DNA of 64,000 bases from Pyrus communis. Its lineage: Eukaryota > Streptophyta > Magnoliopsida > Rosales > Rosaceae. Shown piece after piece: positions 1 through 11,581 of this stretch; position 1 is the stretch's first letter; each line of letters begins with the position of its first letter. The stretch lies in assembly GCF_963583255.1 (NCBI RefSeq), contig NC_084807.1, positions 13,973,072-14,037,071 on the forward strand, given 5' to 3'. Made by a program: the position numbers and the translations under genes. The notes beneath the pieces are model-generated. The model worked only from the letters and a program-made list of their open reading frames with translations, searched no databases and was not told the DNA's origin.

Positions 1-811
1 TGGGTGAAACTCACTTATATTCTAGCGTCATATTCATGCATGAAAATTAAGTGTGCACTCTCAATAAACATACATAAATAAGTTATCAATCAAACAGTTA
101 AACGAATTGAATCCACAACTTATGAAACGCAATTAGAAGTAATCAAATCAAAATGCAAGCATAAACATATATTTCGAATTTCCTCATAACTTTGAAATCA
201 AAGAAACACCTAAACATTCCAACAACTCAAACTTGAATTGTATGAACGTTTAGGCACTCTTCTCTTCCATTCCTCATACGTACAAAACAAAGAGTATTGA
301 AATTAAACATTGAAATCAAAGAAACACCTAAACATTCCAACAACTCAAACTTGAATTGTATGAACGTTTAGGCACTCTTCTCTTCCTCTTCGTTGTAGCA
401 CAAGGTCTACTTCAAGTAGGAAACCTAGGAGCCTTTGATATTGCTGAAATATGGAGTCCTTAAAGATTAGGAAAGATTAAACCAAAATAGGAAACCTTGG
501 CTTAACTTTCCTACTTCAAGTAGGAAACCTTCTTTGACTAGGATTCCTCATTTGATTAGGAATCCTCTTGTGATTAGGAATCCTAACTCAATTTGGTCTT
601 CAATTTCGTCCATTTCTTTTGCTCCAAACATAAGCTATCCATTCCAAGTCCAATTTTGCTCCAAAATGCTCCAAAATGCACCATTTTGCTTCCTTAGCCA
701 TATGAACCTAAAAACACACAACAGAAGCATAAAGGACTAAAATAACTAAGGAAACACAACGTAAATGCACGAGAACAAGCCAATTAAGTCGCATAAATAT
801 GCTCCTATCAA
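1..811 (-). mobile_element. 3' LTR (U3 and part of R) of a minus-strand Athila-type element, cut by the window edge
   Basis: The right end is the canonical LTR edge: read on the minus strand it starts TGATAGGAGCATATTTATGC at 811, directly preceded by the polypurine tract (812-826). U3 holds several AGGAATCCT-like repeats around 530-590. The leader part holds two copies of the 46-nt imperfect hairpin (209-254 and 327-372). The remainder of the LTR lies left of the window. It is most simply the 3' LTR of element P, but a rearrangement at 1995-3073 leaves open that it belongs to another element. The short ORFs here are not credible genes. Confidence 0.85.
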
Positions 812-1994
812 ATTCCCCCACGCTTAGCTTTTGCTAGTCCTCGAGCAAAACAAACAAACTAAACAAAACGAAACGAAACAAAACAAACAAAAGACACTCT
901 AAACCTTCCAACGTTGCCTCAGGGATTTCCAGTGCACATGACATGTTAAAATTCATTATCTCCACATATTTTAGTCATCTTCGCACTTAAGTACATTCTT
1001 AATCATAGTCACCACATACTAGTTCAAAATTAAGCAATTAAAACCATGTTTTGAATGTAGTAACATGCCTTAGAGAATTTTCTCAATTCCTTACAAGATA
1101 TGCACTCAATTTTCACTCAGATTTTCTAACTACACACCCTAATCTAGTTATATGTGAGAAGATTGATGTAAACATGAAAACGAACACTCACATATATGTA
1201 TCACAAAGAAAGCAATTTCTGGAGTTAATAAGCATGTTTAGCTTTGATCTCATGAATGGAATGCTACTACTTAGACGCGAGAACCAGTGACACCATATGC
1301 TCATACCAAATTCAAACTCCACAAATTGAAACACATAACACTCAAGATTGAAGTCAAGGGTTGTAATGGGGCTTGGGGTATTGGTTAATAATGGAAGGAT
1401 AGGGATAACAAACATTCTTGAAGCAATAGCAAGCAAAGTAATGAATTTGAGACTTAGAATTCACTTTAAAACACAGAAATCAACTTTTAACACAAAGGGA
1501 AGATCTAAACAACACTCAGGGCCATATTCAACATTTTGGACCCTTTCTTCAACTACCATAAACATGTGAACTTATTTTCATTTATTTCATACTCTTTTTT
1601 CTTTCTTTTCACAACTTTTTCTTTTCTTTTTCTTTTTCCACGAATTTTTTTCTTTTTTTTCTTTTCCACCCGTGCCTATGGCACACTAACTCACATGAGA
1701 AATACTTCCCCCACACTTGTTTTCTGCCATACATTAATCAAAAGGAGTTCAATTCAAATCATGCTTTGCTATGCTTCAAGAATAAGGGTATGGATGGTCC
1801 TAATCTAGGCTAGGTGAGGATAATGTGGGTTAACAAAGAATGTAAGCTTAACAAGGCTCAATGGGGTTAACTTAAACATATAATGAAGTAGGATACACGG
1901 CAATTTGGCTTTGGTGGTGCTCACTACACAACTTCTTCTTGAATATGTGTTATGCAAATCAATAACATGCTTCGAATGAAATGGGCATGAGTTC
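812..1994 (-). mobile_element. Non-coding 3' interior of a minus-strand element with polypurine tract
   Basis: No credible gene. In element sense the segment ends in the tract AAGTGTGGGGG (812-826 with its AATT) that abuts the LTR. A second tract-like copy lies at 1708-1718. A pyrimidine-rich stretch (about 1590-1670) precedes it. Positions 875-1994 are closely similar to 3074-4143, so this stretch is duplicated. The same non-coding block occurs in N1 (7845-9640), C1 (24595-26440), C2 (52549-54500) and, inverted, in N2 (37740-39606), which makes it a family-wide 3' untranslated domain. An Athila env-like ORF is not seen. Confidence 0.8.
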
Positions 1995-3073
1995 TGATGC
2001 GTTACGAATGTGACACACAAATTAAACCCTATTTGTGACAATTGTAGTAATGATGTAAGTAGGGATCGTTCTAACCGGGGATTAACTAGGGGTGCTAAAC
2101 ACTTTAAACTGACTCAAATAAATAAAACTAACCTTTAAAACACTTAACTCACTTAAAAAAAAACTCAAAACAAGTTCACAAGACTCAAAAATAAGCTAGA
2201 AACACTCAAAACTGCCTAAAAACACAAACTGGGCAGTTTTGAGCCTAAACACAAACTTGGACGAAAATTGGTTCTAACTTGACTCAAAACTCTTTAAAAC
2301 ACAATCTAAAACATAATTGAACCAATTAGACACTCTAAGACAACTGGGAATTTGGTTTTGGATGAAAATCAAACAAACAAAACAAGAATGTAAACTAGGC
2401 AGATTTGGACGAATTTGATGGTGTTTGTGACTCCAAATACTTAAAAACACAAAATAAGACAGATTGTAATGACTAAGACTTAACAAAATATCAGGGGATT
2501 GTATTTGGACGAAATTAAATTAAATGGACAGATTGTAAAGAAAACAGATTGTAAGACAAATTGTGATAAACCAATGGATGATGGAATAGCTAAGGGGTTC
2601 TTCTCCACACATGAAATATATGCAACGTAAATCAATTTCCAGTTATCAATTCAATAAGTTATGAACCTCGACACTCCAAGTTAATTAGGTCCGCTTAACT
2701 TAACCTTCAGATTTCCCTAGAATCATTGAATTGGATGAATGTGCATCGCAAACAAATTATTCCTAACAAGTTCTCTATATGAACAGCATGATAAAGATAC
2801 AAGTTAGAATCATTACGTTCTTTGGAAATCATAAGCATCGACAAGGCATTTGTAACTATGAAAAGCATGATACTCCTGCCAGGAATCTACTTAACACGAT
2901 CGTGACTAGCGACCTTCACTACTTGCGAATATAAATTCATAACGATTAGGTGAAACAAACTTATACCCTAGCACCAGATTCAAGCATGCAAATTAAGCGT
3001 GCACTCTCAATCAACATACAAGAATAAGTTCTAAATCAAATGGTTAAGCAAATTGTATTCACTACTTATGTAA
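1995..3073 (-). mobile_element. Truncated LTR (R-U5 part), minus strand, between two copies of the same interior sequence
   Basis: Begins with the LTR edge TGATGCG (U5 end on the minus strand) and carries the U5 block CCGGGGATTA seen in the other LTRs. It reads through R and stops at about 3073, where interior sequence resumes. There is no canonical second edge, and the flanks (AGTTC on the left) show no target-site duplication. Its first 120 bases differ clearly from P's 5' LTR at 18575 and look closer to the solo LTR at 56364, so it is not an obvious partner of P's LTR. Origin is unresolved: a truncated LTR joined by recombination, or an aberrant reverse-transcription product. Confidence 0.75.
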
Positions 3074-4928
3074 CGATACAAAACAAAACAAACAGAAGAC
3101 AATCTAAACCTTCCAACGTTGCCTCAGGGATTTCCAATGCACATGACATGTTCAAAATTCATTATCTCCACAGATTTTAGTCATCTTCACACTTAAGTAC
3201 ATTCTTAATCATAGTCACCACATACTAGTTCACAATTAAGCATTTAAAACCATGTTTTGAATGTAGTAACATGCCTTAGAGAAATCACTTAATTCCTTAC
3301 AAGATATGCACTCAATTTTTACTCAAATTTTCTAACTACCCACCTTAATCTAGTTATATGTGAGAAGATTAATGAAAACGAACACTCACATATATATATC
3401 ACAAAGAAAGCAATTTCTGGAGTTAATAAGCATGTTTAGATATGATCTCATGAATGGAATGCTACTACTTAGACGCGAGAACCAGTGACACCATAAGCTC
3501 ATACCAAATTCATACTCTACAAATTGAAATGCACAACACTCAAGATAGAAGTCAAGGGTTGTAATGGGGCTTGGGGTGTTTGGCTAACAAAGAAGGGATA
3601 TGGAAAACAAAGGTTCTTAAAGAAATAGCAAGCAAAGTAATGAAATCGAAACTTAAAACTCACTTTAAAACACAGAAATCAACTTTTAACACAAAGGGAA
3701 GAACTAAGCAACACTCAGGGCCATATTCAACATTTTTGGACCCTTTCCTCAACTACCACAAACATGTGAACTTATTTTCATTTATTTCATACTTTTTTTT
3801 TTTTTTTTTTTTTACCCGTGCCTATGGCACACTAACTCACATGAAACCTACTTCCCCCACACTTGGGCTCTGCCAAACATTAATCAAAGGGAGTTCAATT
3901 CAAATCATGCTTTACTATGCTTCAAGAATAAGGGTATGGAAAGTCCTAATCTAGGCTAGGAGAGGATAGTGTGGGTTAACAAAGAATGTAAGCTTAACAA
4001 GGCTCAATGGGGTTAACTTAAACATATAATGAAGTAGGATACACGGCAATTTGGCTTTGGTGGTGGTCACTACACAACTTCTTCTTGAATATGTGTTATG
4101 CAAATCAATAACATGCTTTGAATGAAATGGGCATGAGTTCTAGCATTTGGAACTATATGATGAAACGCCTTCTAAGTAGTAACCAAGCAAAGAATAATGA
4201 GATCATGCAACGACTTAGAAAACAATAATGCACAGATTTTAACTCTCCAAATAACGTTTAGGCTCAAGTCTCACAAGGTTGTAGCGTTTGTTTGAGTTCC
4301 TTCCTTCAAGCATGTTACAAAAACTAATTTTTCTTTTATGATTGCATGTGAAGTCATACATTATAACCATAACTAAGCATATACCAAGAGTAAATCAAAC
4401 TTTTCTCCATGTTTATAACTCTTTTTAACAGTCATGCACTTAAAAACAAAATCCTCATCATTGTGTTGGAAGGTGACCTACGACACAAACAAACACACAA
4501 AAACAACTCTTTTTGGGTTTTTCAAAACAATTTTTCAAATTTTTATGGTATTTTCGGATTTTTAAATCAACACACTCTAAAACAGCTTAAAAACACTTAA
4601 AAACAGTGGGAAACAAGTTTAGACATGATAGGTGGTAATACCCTACGAATTTCATGCAAAAATATCTCAAAACAGAATGTTACCCCCCTCACACTTAAAT
4701 CAAACATTGTCCTCAATGTTTTAAGCATAGATTCACACAAAACATAAGTAAACACACAAACAACACTTAAACAACAAATCAAGGCATATTAGAAACAACA
4801 ACAAAGAGAAGGGTTTGAGGAACGCAAATCTGGAATTTGGGGGATTCCTAGCCTTCCTTTGTTGAATGGATGGGTTGCCTCCCACATAGCGCTTGCTTTA
4901 ACGTCGTGCAGCCAGACGAACACCTCCA
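3074..4928 (-). mobile_element. Non-coding 3' interior of element P, with second and third polypurine-like motifs
   Basis: Non-coding. The part 3074-4143 repeats 875-1994. Tract-like motifs in element sense are at 3854-3864 and 4683-4696; the second lies next to a perfect 8-bp stem with an AGGA loop at 4702-4721. At about 4863-4920 a short block (gene-proximal motif GGGTTGCCTCCCA and the following AACGTCGTGCAGCC) is shared with N1, C1 and C2 next to their antisense ORF, which ties P to the non-autonomous elements. Ends at the integrase stop codon. Confidence 0.75.
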
Positions 4929-5806
4929 TCAAGCTTCAGGGTAGGGCACGGCATGGAGGGGTGTTTCCTCCACGACATGCTCCTCAAACAAAGTGTAATA
5001 AGGCTTCAATCTATGCCCATTGACCTTGAACTCGTTGCCACTTTTTAAGCTTTGGACTTGGACTGCACCATGAGGAAAAACATTAGTAACAACAAGAGGT
5101 CCAATCCATTTAGAACGTAACTTACCAGGGAATAACCGAAGTCTTGAATCAAAAAGCAACACTTTCTGCCCCTTGGAGAACGTTTTGGTACGAAGCATCT
5201 TATCATGATAGGCCTTCGTCTTGTCCTTGTAGATGCGAGCATTTTCGTAAGCTTCGTTCCTAATCTCCTCAAGTTCATCTAATTGGAGCTTCCTATGAAC
5301 TCCAGCAGCGTCTATGTTCATATTGAAGGTTTTCACCGCCCAATGTGCCTTGTGTTTTAACTCAACGGGCAAATGACATGGCTTACCATATATAAGCCGA
5401 AAAGGTGACATGCCAAGGGGAGTTTTGTAAGCCGTACGATAAGCCCACAATGCATCGTCCAAGCGCAAACTCCAATCTCTTCTGGAGGGTCCCACGGTTT
5501 TCTCTAGGACTTGTTTGATCTCCCTATTTGAAACCTCAGCTTGCCCATTAGTTTGAGGGTGATAAGGTGTTGAAACCTTATGCGTAACGTTGTACTTCTT
5601 AAGCAAAGCTTCAATGGTGCGGTTACAAAAGTGAGAACCCCCATCACTAATTAAAACTCGTGGCATCCCAGCAAAAATATTAGATTTCACAAAATCTGCA
5701 ACAACCTTAGAATCGTTAGTACGGGTGGCTTTGGCTTCCACCCATTTGGAAACATAATCGACAGCTAGCAAGATGTAAGTGAAACCAAAAGATGGAGGAA
5801 AGGGGC
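4929..5806 (-). pseudogene. Integrase core and C-terminus of element P (downstream half, separated by N1)
   Basis: Catalytic and DNA-binding part of a Ty3/gypsy integrase, which would insert retrotransposon cDNA in the nucleus. Visible motifs: [22 protein letters not shown] (second catalytic Asp) and [16 protein letters not shown] (catalytic Glu); the first catalytic Asp is in the other half (GIDFMGP, before 13690). A GPF/Y-like module ([12 protein letters not shown]) is near the C-terminus, and the ORF ends in PYPEA at 4929. Compared with the usual family pattern NIF-x-RFG-x-PR, two residues (Arg-Phe) appear absent at NIFAGMPR, an in-frame loss. The reading frame is in phase with 13690-18394 once N1 and one TSD copy are discounted. 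The first nine residues of the open frame here come from the N1 LTR and are not integrase. Confidence 0.93.
5802..5806. repeat. Target-site duplication GGGGC, left copy (N1 insertion)
   Basis: GGGGC occurs at 5802-5806 immediately before TGATGCGG and again at 13685-13689 immediately after CTATCA. The flanking integrase codons are continuous across it, so the duplication and the insertion point are certain. Confidence 0.97.
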
Positions 5807-7844
5807 TGATGCGGTTATTTATACGCACACAAATTAAACCCTCTTTTTATCAATTGTAGTATAAGTATAAGTAGGGATCGTTCTGGACCGGGGATTAGGA
5901 GGGATTGTTAATCACTTGGAAACTGACTCAAAAACGTAAAAACAATATAAAACACTAAACTAGACTCAAAGAATGCGAAACTAAACGTTAAAACACTAAG
6001 ACAGAATGTAAATATGAAATTGATGAAATGGTGTTGAAGTTTTCCTTCTTCGTGCTAGAATATTTTTAGTATAATGGCACAAATAAGGGTGTCGAATCCA
6101 CAGGGACTAATTGGACCTAAACAACTACTTGTTTTGCAAAAACTCTATAAGAGAAATAAAACTAATCAATTTAGGCAGATTTGTTGTTGTAACTTGAAAG
6201 CACAAGAAAATGAAGTAGACACAAATAAATGAATCAACAACTAATGAAATGAGATAGCACAAATAGAGATGTAGCTAGAGATTCGATTTCACCATTGCTA
6301 AGCCAAGTCCATGCTTGTTAAGTCAGATTATACTCATCCCTCTACTTATTTCTTGCGTTTGTTTCACTTAGATATGATCAGCCATATGATGTGTGGACTT
6401 GATCAAATGTCCCTAATCATGAACCTAATTGTGATGTGCAACTTTGGTTCCTAATCAAGAATATGTAGTGCATAAGAAACTTTCACAAAACCAAAGGGAA
6501 CACTTGGCAGGATGTTTGCAAAACATTCCCTTCATTCATTCACATATCCACCAAGATTATGCATGATGTGTGCTTTAATCTTGGCTAAACAACCTGTGGT
6601 TAATTCAAATGATGATCAAACACTAAAATCAACACACTAAGTCACAATTAAATCGGAGAATGAAACAAGAAATAGATAGATTAAATGAGAATTCTGAATT
6701 AACTACATGGCATTCTTGCAAGGCTACATCGAATCCCTAGAGAGAGATTAGTTACACTTCATGTTTACAAAAGGTTTGACATAAAAATATATAACATGAG
6801 TGAACATAGGATTAAGAAGAAAGAACCCTTGAAGCAAAACTGATGTCGAAATCCTTTAAGAAATGGGAGAGTGTATCTAATGGAATGAAGCCGAGAGGAA
6901 GTTCCTCATGGTACAAAACAAAGAGAATCAAAGAAACACCTAAAGATTCCAACAACTCAAACTTGAATTGTATGAACGTTTAGGCCCTTTTATCTTCCTC
7001 TTCGTCGTAGCACAAGGTCTAAGGGATGTTGTTGGTGTGTTGAATGGATTGGGGAATTATGGAAATGGATGAGGAGTGGTGTTTGGATTATAAGGGAATG
7101 GTAGCTCAAGGTAATGAGGGAAGATTGGATGTGTTTGTGATGTGTTGTGTATGAAAATGAGATGTGATTTTTGTGTATGAATGCATGGGTTTTTATAGGG
7201 GGAATGGGAGAATATGTGGGTGATTGTTTAAGAGTGAATGTGGTTGTTATGATTGAGAGTGCATGTGGATGAAATGATGAAGTAGGAAGGTGGAAATGCA
7301 TGTGTATGTGGGTGATTGTTTAAGAGTGAATGTGGTTGTTATGATTGAGAGTGCATGTGGATGAAATGATGAAGTAGGAAGGTGGAAATGCATGTGTTGA
7401 ATTGGTGGTGCAATGATGAAAGAGTAAGTGCATGTGTGTGTGAATGGTGGTGCAATGATGAAAGAGTAAGTGCATGTGTGTGTGAATGGTGTTTCTTGAT
7501 GGTTTTGGGGTTGTGATGCATGTGAATGCATGTGGCTAAGGGTTGTTGATTGGGCTAGAGGTTTTGCATGGCTCAAAGGATTGTTTGATTGGGCTAGGCC
7601 CTTTGTTTTATGTCCAAAGTGCATACAAGGCTTTCAAATTCGTCCAACACTTTGGCTCCAAGCATATGCTATCCATTCCAAGCCCAATTTTGCTCCAAAA
7701 TGCTCCAAAATGCATCTTTTTGCTTCCTTAGCCATATGAACCTAAAAACACACGAAAATGGCTTAAACTACTAAAACAATTATGAATTAACAACATAGAT
7801 GCACGAAAACAAGCTAAGTAAGTCGCCTAAATATGCTCCTATCA
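5807..7844 (-). repeat. N1 3' LTR (2038 bp)
   Basis: Edges TGATGCGG...GCTCCTATCA. The TATA-like TATAAAAA reads on the minus strand at 7190-7197. A 92-bp segment is tandemly duplicated (7218-7309 and about 7310-7401) and explains most of the 102-bp excess over the other N1 LTR. Two 42-bp U3 minisatellite units lie around 7408-7491. One copy of the leader hairpin (6939-6984) is present, with one end base changed. ORFs in this LTR are repeat translations, not genes. Confidence 0.93.
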
Positions 7845-9309
7845 AATTCCCCCACACTTAGCTTTTGCTAGTCCTCGAGCAAAACAAAATAATAACGAAT
7901 AAACAAAACGACACTAAACAAGTAAAACACAACCTAAACCTTCCAACAACCGTCTTAGGGATTTCCAATGCACATGACAAGTTAAAAATCATTATTCTCA
8001 CAGATTTTAGCCATCTTTACACTTAAGTACATTCTTAATCATAGTCACCACATACTAGTTCACAATTAAGCAATTAAAACACATTTCAAATGTAGTAACA
8101 TGCTTTAGAGAATTTACTCAATTCCTTACTAGAATGCACTCTATTTTCACACAGATTTTCTGACTACACACCCTACACTAGTTATATGTGAGAGATTGAT
8201 GTAAACATGAAAGACTAGTATCTCACATATGTTATAACAAAGAAAGCATTTTCTGGATTTACGATAATGACATGAATATGATCTCATGAATGGAATGCTA
8301 CTACTTAGAATGAGAACCAGTGATTCCATAAGCTCATATCAAATCCAAACTCCACATTATTGAACACATAACGATCAAGATAGAAGTCAAAGGGGTGTAA
8401 TGGGGCTAGGGTACTGGTTAACAATGAAAGGTGAAGGATAAACAAACATTCTTAAAGCAATAGTGAGCAAAGTATTGAATTAGGCACTTAGAATTCCCTT
8501 TAGAGCGCGGAAAACAACTTTTAGACTAATAGGGGAAATTCAAACAACTCTTATTTTTCTGTTTTTTTTTTCAAATTTTTTTTTAGCCGTGCCTATGGCA
8601 CAACAATTCTCATCAATAATCCTTCCCCCACACTTATTTTCTGCAACATATTAATAAAAAAAGAATTCATTTTCCGTCATGCTTACTATGCTTTAAGAAC
8701 AAAGGCATGGATGGTCCTATTCTAGGCTAGGTAAGGATAACATGGGTTAACAAAGAACATAGGCTAAACAAGGCTCAAAGGGGTTAAAACTTACAACAAA
8801 TACGAAATATGGGAAGTAAGGCTATTTGGCTATGGTGGCAACTACATAACTTTATCTTGATATATGTTATGCAATTCAATGTCATGCTTTGAATGAAATG
8901 GATATAAGTTCTAGCATTTAGTTCTATCATGATATAATTGCATTCTAAGTAGCAACCAAGCAAGGAATAATGAGATCATGCAACAACTTTAGAAAACAAA
9001 GAATCACAGAAAATAACTCTCCAAATAAGGTAATGGCTCGAGTCTCACAGGGTTGTAGCGTTTGTTTGAGTTCCTTCCTTCAAGCATGTCACAAAAACGA
9101 ATTTTTCTTTTATGATTGCATGTGAAGTCATACATTATAACCATAACCAAGCATATACCAAGAGTAAATCAAACTTTTCTCTATGTTTATAACTCTCTTT
9201 AACAGTCATGCAATTACAAACCAAATCCTTATCATTGTGTTGGAAGGTACCCTAAGACACAAACACACAAAAACGACTTAAAACACTCTTTTTAGGCTTT
9301 TCAAAACAT

Positions 9310-9356
<47 letters not shown>

Positions 9357-9640
9357 TATGTGATTTTCGGAGTTATAAAAACAAAACATTCTAAAACACA
9401 ACTTAAAAACATTTAAAACAGCAAGGAACAACACTTGAAGTTATGGGTGATAAAATTCAACGAATTTGCATCAACAAACTTAGTTACCCCCCCCCCACAC
9501 TTAAATCAAACATTGTCCTCAATGTTTTAAGCATAGATTCACACAAAACATAAGTAAACACACAAACAGCACTAAACATACTAAACATGGCAGAATGTAA
9601 CTAACAAAGAGAAGAGTTTAGGGACGCAAATCTGGTTATA
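7845..9640 (-). mobile_element. N1 non-coding 3' interior with three polypurine-tract-like motifs
   Basis: No gene. In element sense, AAGTGTGGGGG-type tracts lie at 7845-7859 (next to the LTR), 8625-8635 and 9487-9502, about 0.8 kb apart. The innermost is followed by an inverted repeat, 9508-9527 (AAACATTG, loop, CAATGTTT). A 40-base T homopolymer (about 9309-9349) and a shorter one near 8558 are simple-sequence tracts. The whole block aligns with C1, C2, P and N2. Confidence 0.82.
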
Positions 9641-10430
9641 GAGTGTAAATTCCATCTTCTCCTTGGTAATTGCATTGAGGCATTGATCTTTGTGATTCCA
9701 CAGGCTTACTCTTGAACTGGTTTCCGCCCATCGTTGATTTTCCTTTGTGCTACTCTTGAACTGGGCAGCAGGATTCTTTTGGTCTTCCCCGAAGGTCTGA
9801 GCTTCCTCCTTTTATCTGTTTCTTTGTTCAATCTTCGCAGAAGTGGTCCCTTCTCTGGAAGTGTATCAACCGTTGAAGATGACTACTCGAGAGCAACGCT
9901 AGGTAAGCAATCAGGAATAGATTCCAGGCAGTTGGCTCCAGAACAGAAGATTGACTCCAAGTGCCGGCTGATTGCTTCTTTCACTTTGCCATGCAAGTAA
10001 GAACAAGGACAAAGAAAAAGACAGGGAAAGAGCATGATATGAGATACTTTTGCTTTTATGAGATACCTTTGCTTTTGAAGAAGCGGTGAATGAATCAGCA
10101 CACTTCAATCCGCCGTTTCCTCCTGGGTCATCTGTACTCCAGGCATCTGGTATCATCTTTGGGGAAGAAGAAAGAATTGAGTATTTCGAAAGGCTTTGCT
10201 GGGAGTGCGCCCTCAGAGGTGAGGGAGAGTTGGGCATTTTCTTCAGGTTTTCCTTGCCATAAAAGACGAAGGTCGACATATATAGAGATAATATCAAGTG
10301 GTGGTACTGTTCTTTTACCATTGTCGACAAATGTTTTGATCCCGCAAATCCGGCTTTTTGAAATAGCAGGCGCCTCTTCGATTTCTGAACGACGCCCCTT
10401 CGATTTCTGAGCAGGCGCCCCTTTGCTTTC
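9640..10430 (+). mobile_element. N1 unexplained block upstream of the antisense ORF
   Basis: Sequence shared, with the same order, by N1, C1 (about 26440-27310), C2 (about 54500-55430) and N2 (inverted, about 36830-37740). It is richer in G+C than the LTRs. It contains short ORFs on both strands that are not conserved in length between copies, so I do not call genes. A splice-donor-like AGGTAAGC lies at about 9901 and recurs in C1 and C2, but I cannot establish an intron. Function unknown; it could be leader or captured host DNA. Confidence 0.5.
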
Positions 10431-10439
10431 TGAACGACA

Positions 10440-10804
10440 CGTAGTAGTGCGGATGCGGCTCCTTTTGACAAAGCTGCACGCGTTTTCTGAAAAGCAGAGA
10501 AAGCGTCGCCGGACTTTGCGCCTGTCGGCTAAAGATGTGTAGTTGCGATGATGGCCTCCACGTGTTTTCTGAAAAGAAGAAATCTTTTGACAAAGTTGAA
10601 CACGTCATCTGAAAAGCCGAGAAAGCGTCGCCAAAATTACGCCGGAAATTCCGGCTTTTTGAATCGGTGGACGCGTCGCCTTGGCTTTTTATAGAGGTAT
10701 CGATCACCGCCAACAAACACACTCTGAAGATTTCCCATTCTTGAAAATCGACTCCGGCCCTTTGAAATTTAACTCCATCCCTTCTCTTTGAACACTTTTG
10801 AAAA
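10440..10804 (+). promoter_or_regulatory. Candidate promoter region of the N1 antisense ORF
   Basis: Composition changes here to CG-rich with repeated short motifs: TTTTGACAAAG at 10463-10473 and 10585-10595 (contains TTGAC, the core of plant W-boxes), a G-box CACGTG at 10559-10564, two repeats of the type CTGAAAAGC-GAGAAAGCGTCGCC, the near-palindrome GCCGGAAATTCCGGC at about 10641-10655, and a TATA-like TTTTTATAGA at 10686-10695. The ATG follows at 10805. Equivalent sequence precedes the ORF in C1, C2 and N2. The TATA-like motif is a better TATA box on the opposite strand, so direction is uncertain. Promoter activity is inference. Confidence 0.45.
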
Positions 10805-11446
10805 ATGGCAAACCCATCGAACCTTAGCTTGGAATTGAGCCTTAGCAGTGATACGGGCGCGCCGCGTCAAGGTAACGTATGGCGCCCTTCTTTCTTATCT
10901 TCTAACGGTCTTCTTACAGGTGAAGACTCCGTGATGCAGGACGCCACAACAGCTACAATAGTAGCTAGGAACCTCCTCACTCCAAAAGATAGTAGGCTGC
11001 TGTCAGGACGGTCCGATGAGTTGGCCGTTCAAGAGTCTCTCGCACTTAGTGTTCAGTGTGCGAGTTCTGTGTCCAACATGGGCCAACGCCTGCTTGCCCG
11101 CTCCCGTCAGGTGGAATCATTGATGGCAGAGGTGGAAAGTCTTAAGCAAGAGATCCAGCAGCTTAAGTACGAGAATAGAAGTTTGCATGTGCTTGCAAAT
11201 AACTATTCGTCGGGCATGAAGAGGAAGCTTGATGAGCTGCAAGAATCTGAGGGTCGAATTCACAGTGACCGTCAAAGGCTTGCGGCTTATCTCCAGAGGC
11301 ACCTTTTTCCTGGGTCATCCAGCGCTTGGCCAAGTATTGAGGCCTGGAATGCTCTAGCTCTGATGCCTTCCGCTCCGATGGCTTCCGCTCCGATGCCTCC
11401 CGCTTCTATGCCTCGTAGTGGGGCTTCACGTAAACAACCTTTGTGA
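10805..11446 (+). CDS. Conserved antisense ORF protein of N1 (213 aa, coiled coil, function unknown)
   Basis: I do not recognise a named family. The predicted protein has a Ser/Leu-rich N-terminus (about 1-40), an Ala/Thr-rich stretch followed by NLLTPKDSRLLSG (about 56-68), a likely amphipathic coiled coil (about 92-150, QVESLMAEVESLKQEI then basic MKRKLDELQES), the motif LQRHLFPGSSS (about 163-173), and a short Met-Pro/Ala-Ser repeat tail ending RKQPL. It has no signal peptide, membrane span or enzyme motif that I can see. It lies opposite to the element's own coding sense. Near-identical ORFs occur in C1 (27692), N2 (35750, minus) and C2 (55789), always antisense to the LTRs. The start is the first ATG after a TATA-like region. 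Antisense extra ORFs are known in some plant Ty3/gypsy elements (for example Grande in the Tat lineage); homology with those is not shown here. Confidence 0.72.
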   Translation: MANPSNLSLELSLSSDTGAPRQGNVWRPSFLSSNGLLTGEDSVMQDATTATIVARNLLTPKDSRLLSGRSDELAVQESLALSVQCASSVSNMGQRLLARSRQVESLMAEVESLKQEIQQLKYENRSLHVLANNYSSGMKRKLDELQESEGRIHSDRQRLAAYLQRHLFPGSSSAWPSIEAWNALALMPSAPMASAPMPPASMPRSGASRKQPL

Positions 11447-11581
11447 AGCTCCACCTTTCTCCATGTTTAGTATCTCTTTTTTTATTTTTTTATTATGAAC
11501 ATGCTTTGTTTTATTCAATGCATTGGGTTACCTCCCAAGTAGCGCTTTCTTTAACGTCTTGCAGCCGGACGAAGAACCCAA

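Noticed and set aside
1590..1675. Pyrimidine-rich stretches as rho-independent-type terminators
   Set aside because: Plant nuclear DNA; stretches vary in length between copies and have no paired stem.
812..4928. Athila env-like gene downstream of integrase
   Set aside because: No long ORF, signal peptide or membrane segment is visible; the block is non-coding and shared with elements lacking all genes.
9911..10471. 186-residue ORF on the minus strand of the N1 GC-rich block, and similar ones at 27035-27366, 36771-37196 and 55007-55579
   Set aside because: Length, start and frame differ between copies and the basic repeats are translations of the promoter-like motifs; only the adjacent coiled-coil ORF keeps its frame.
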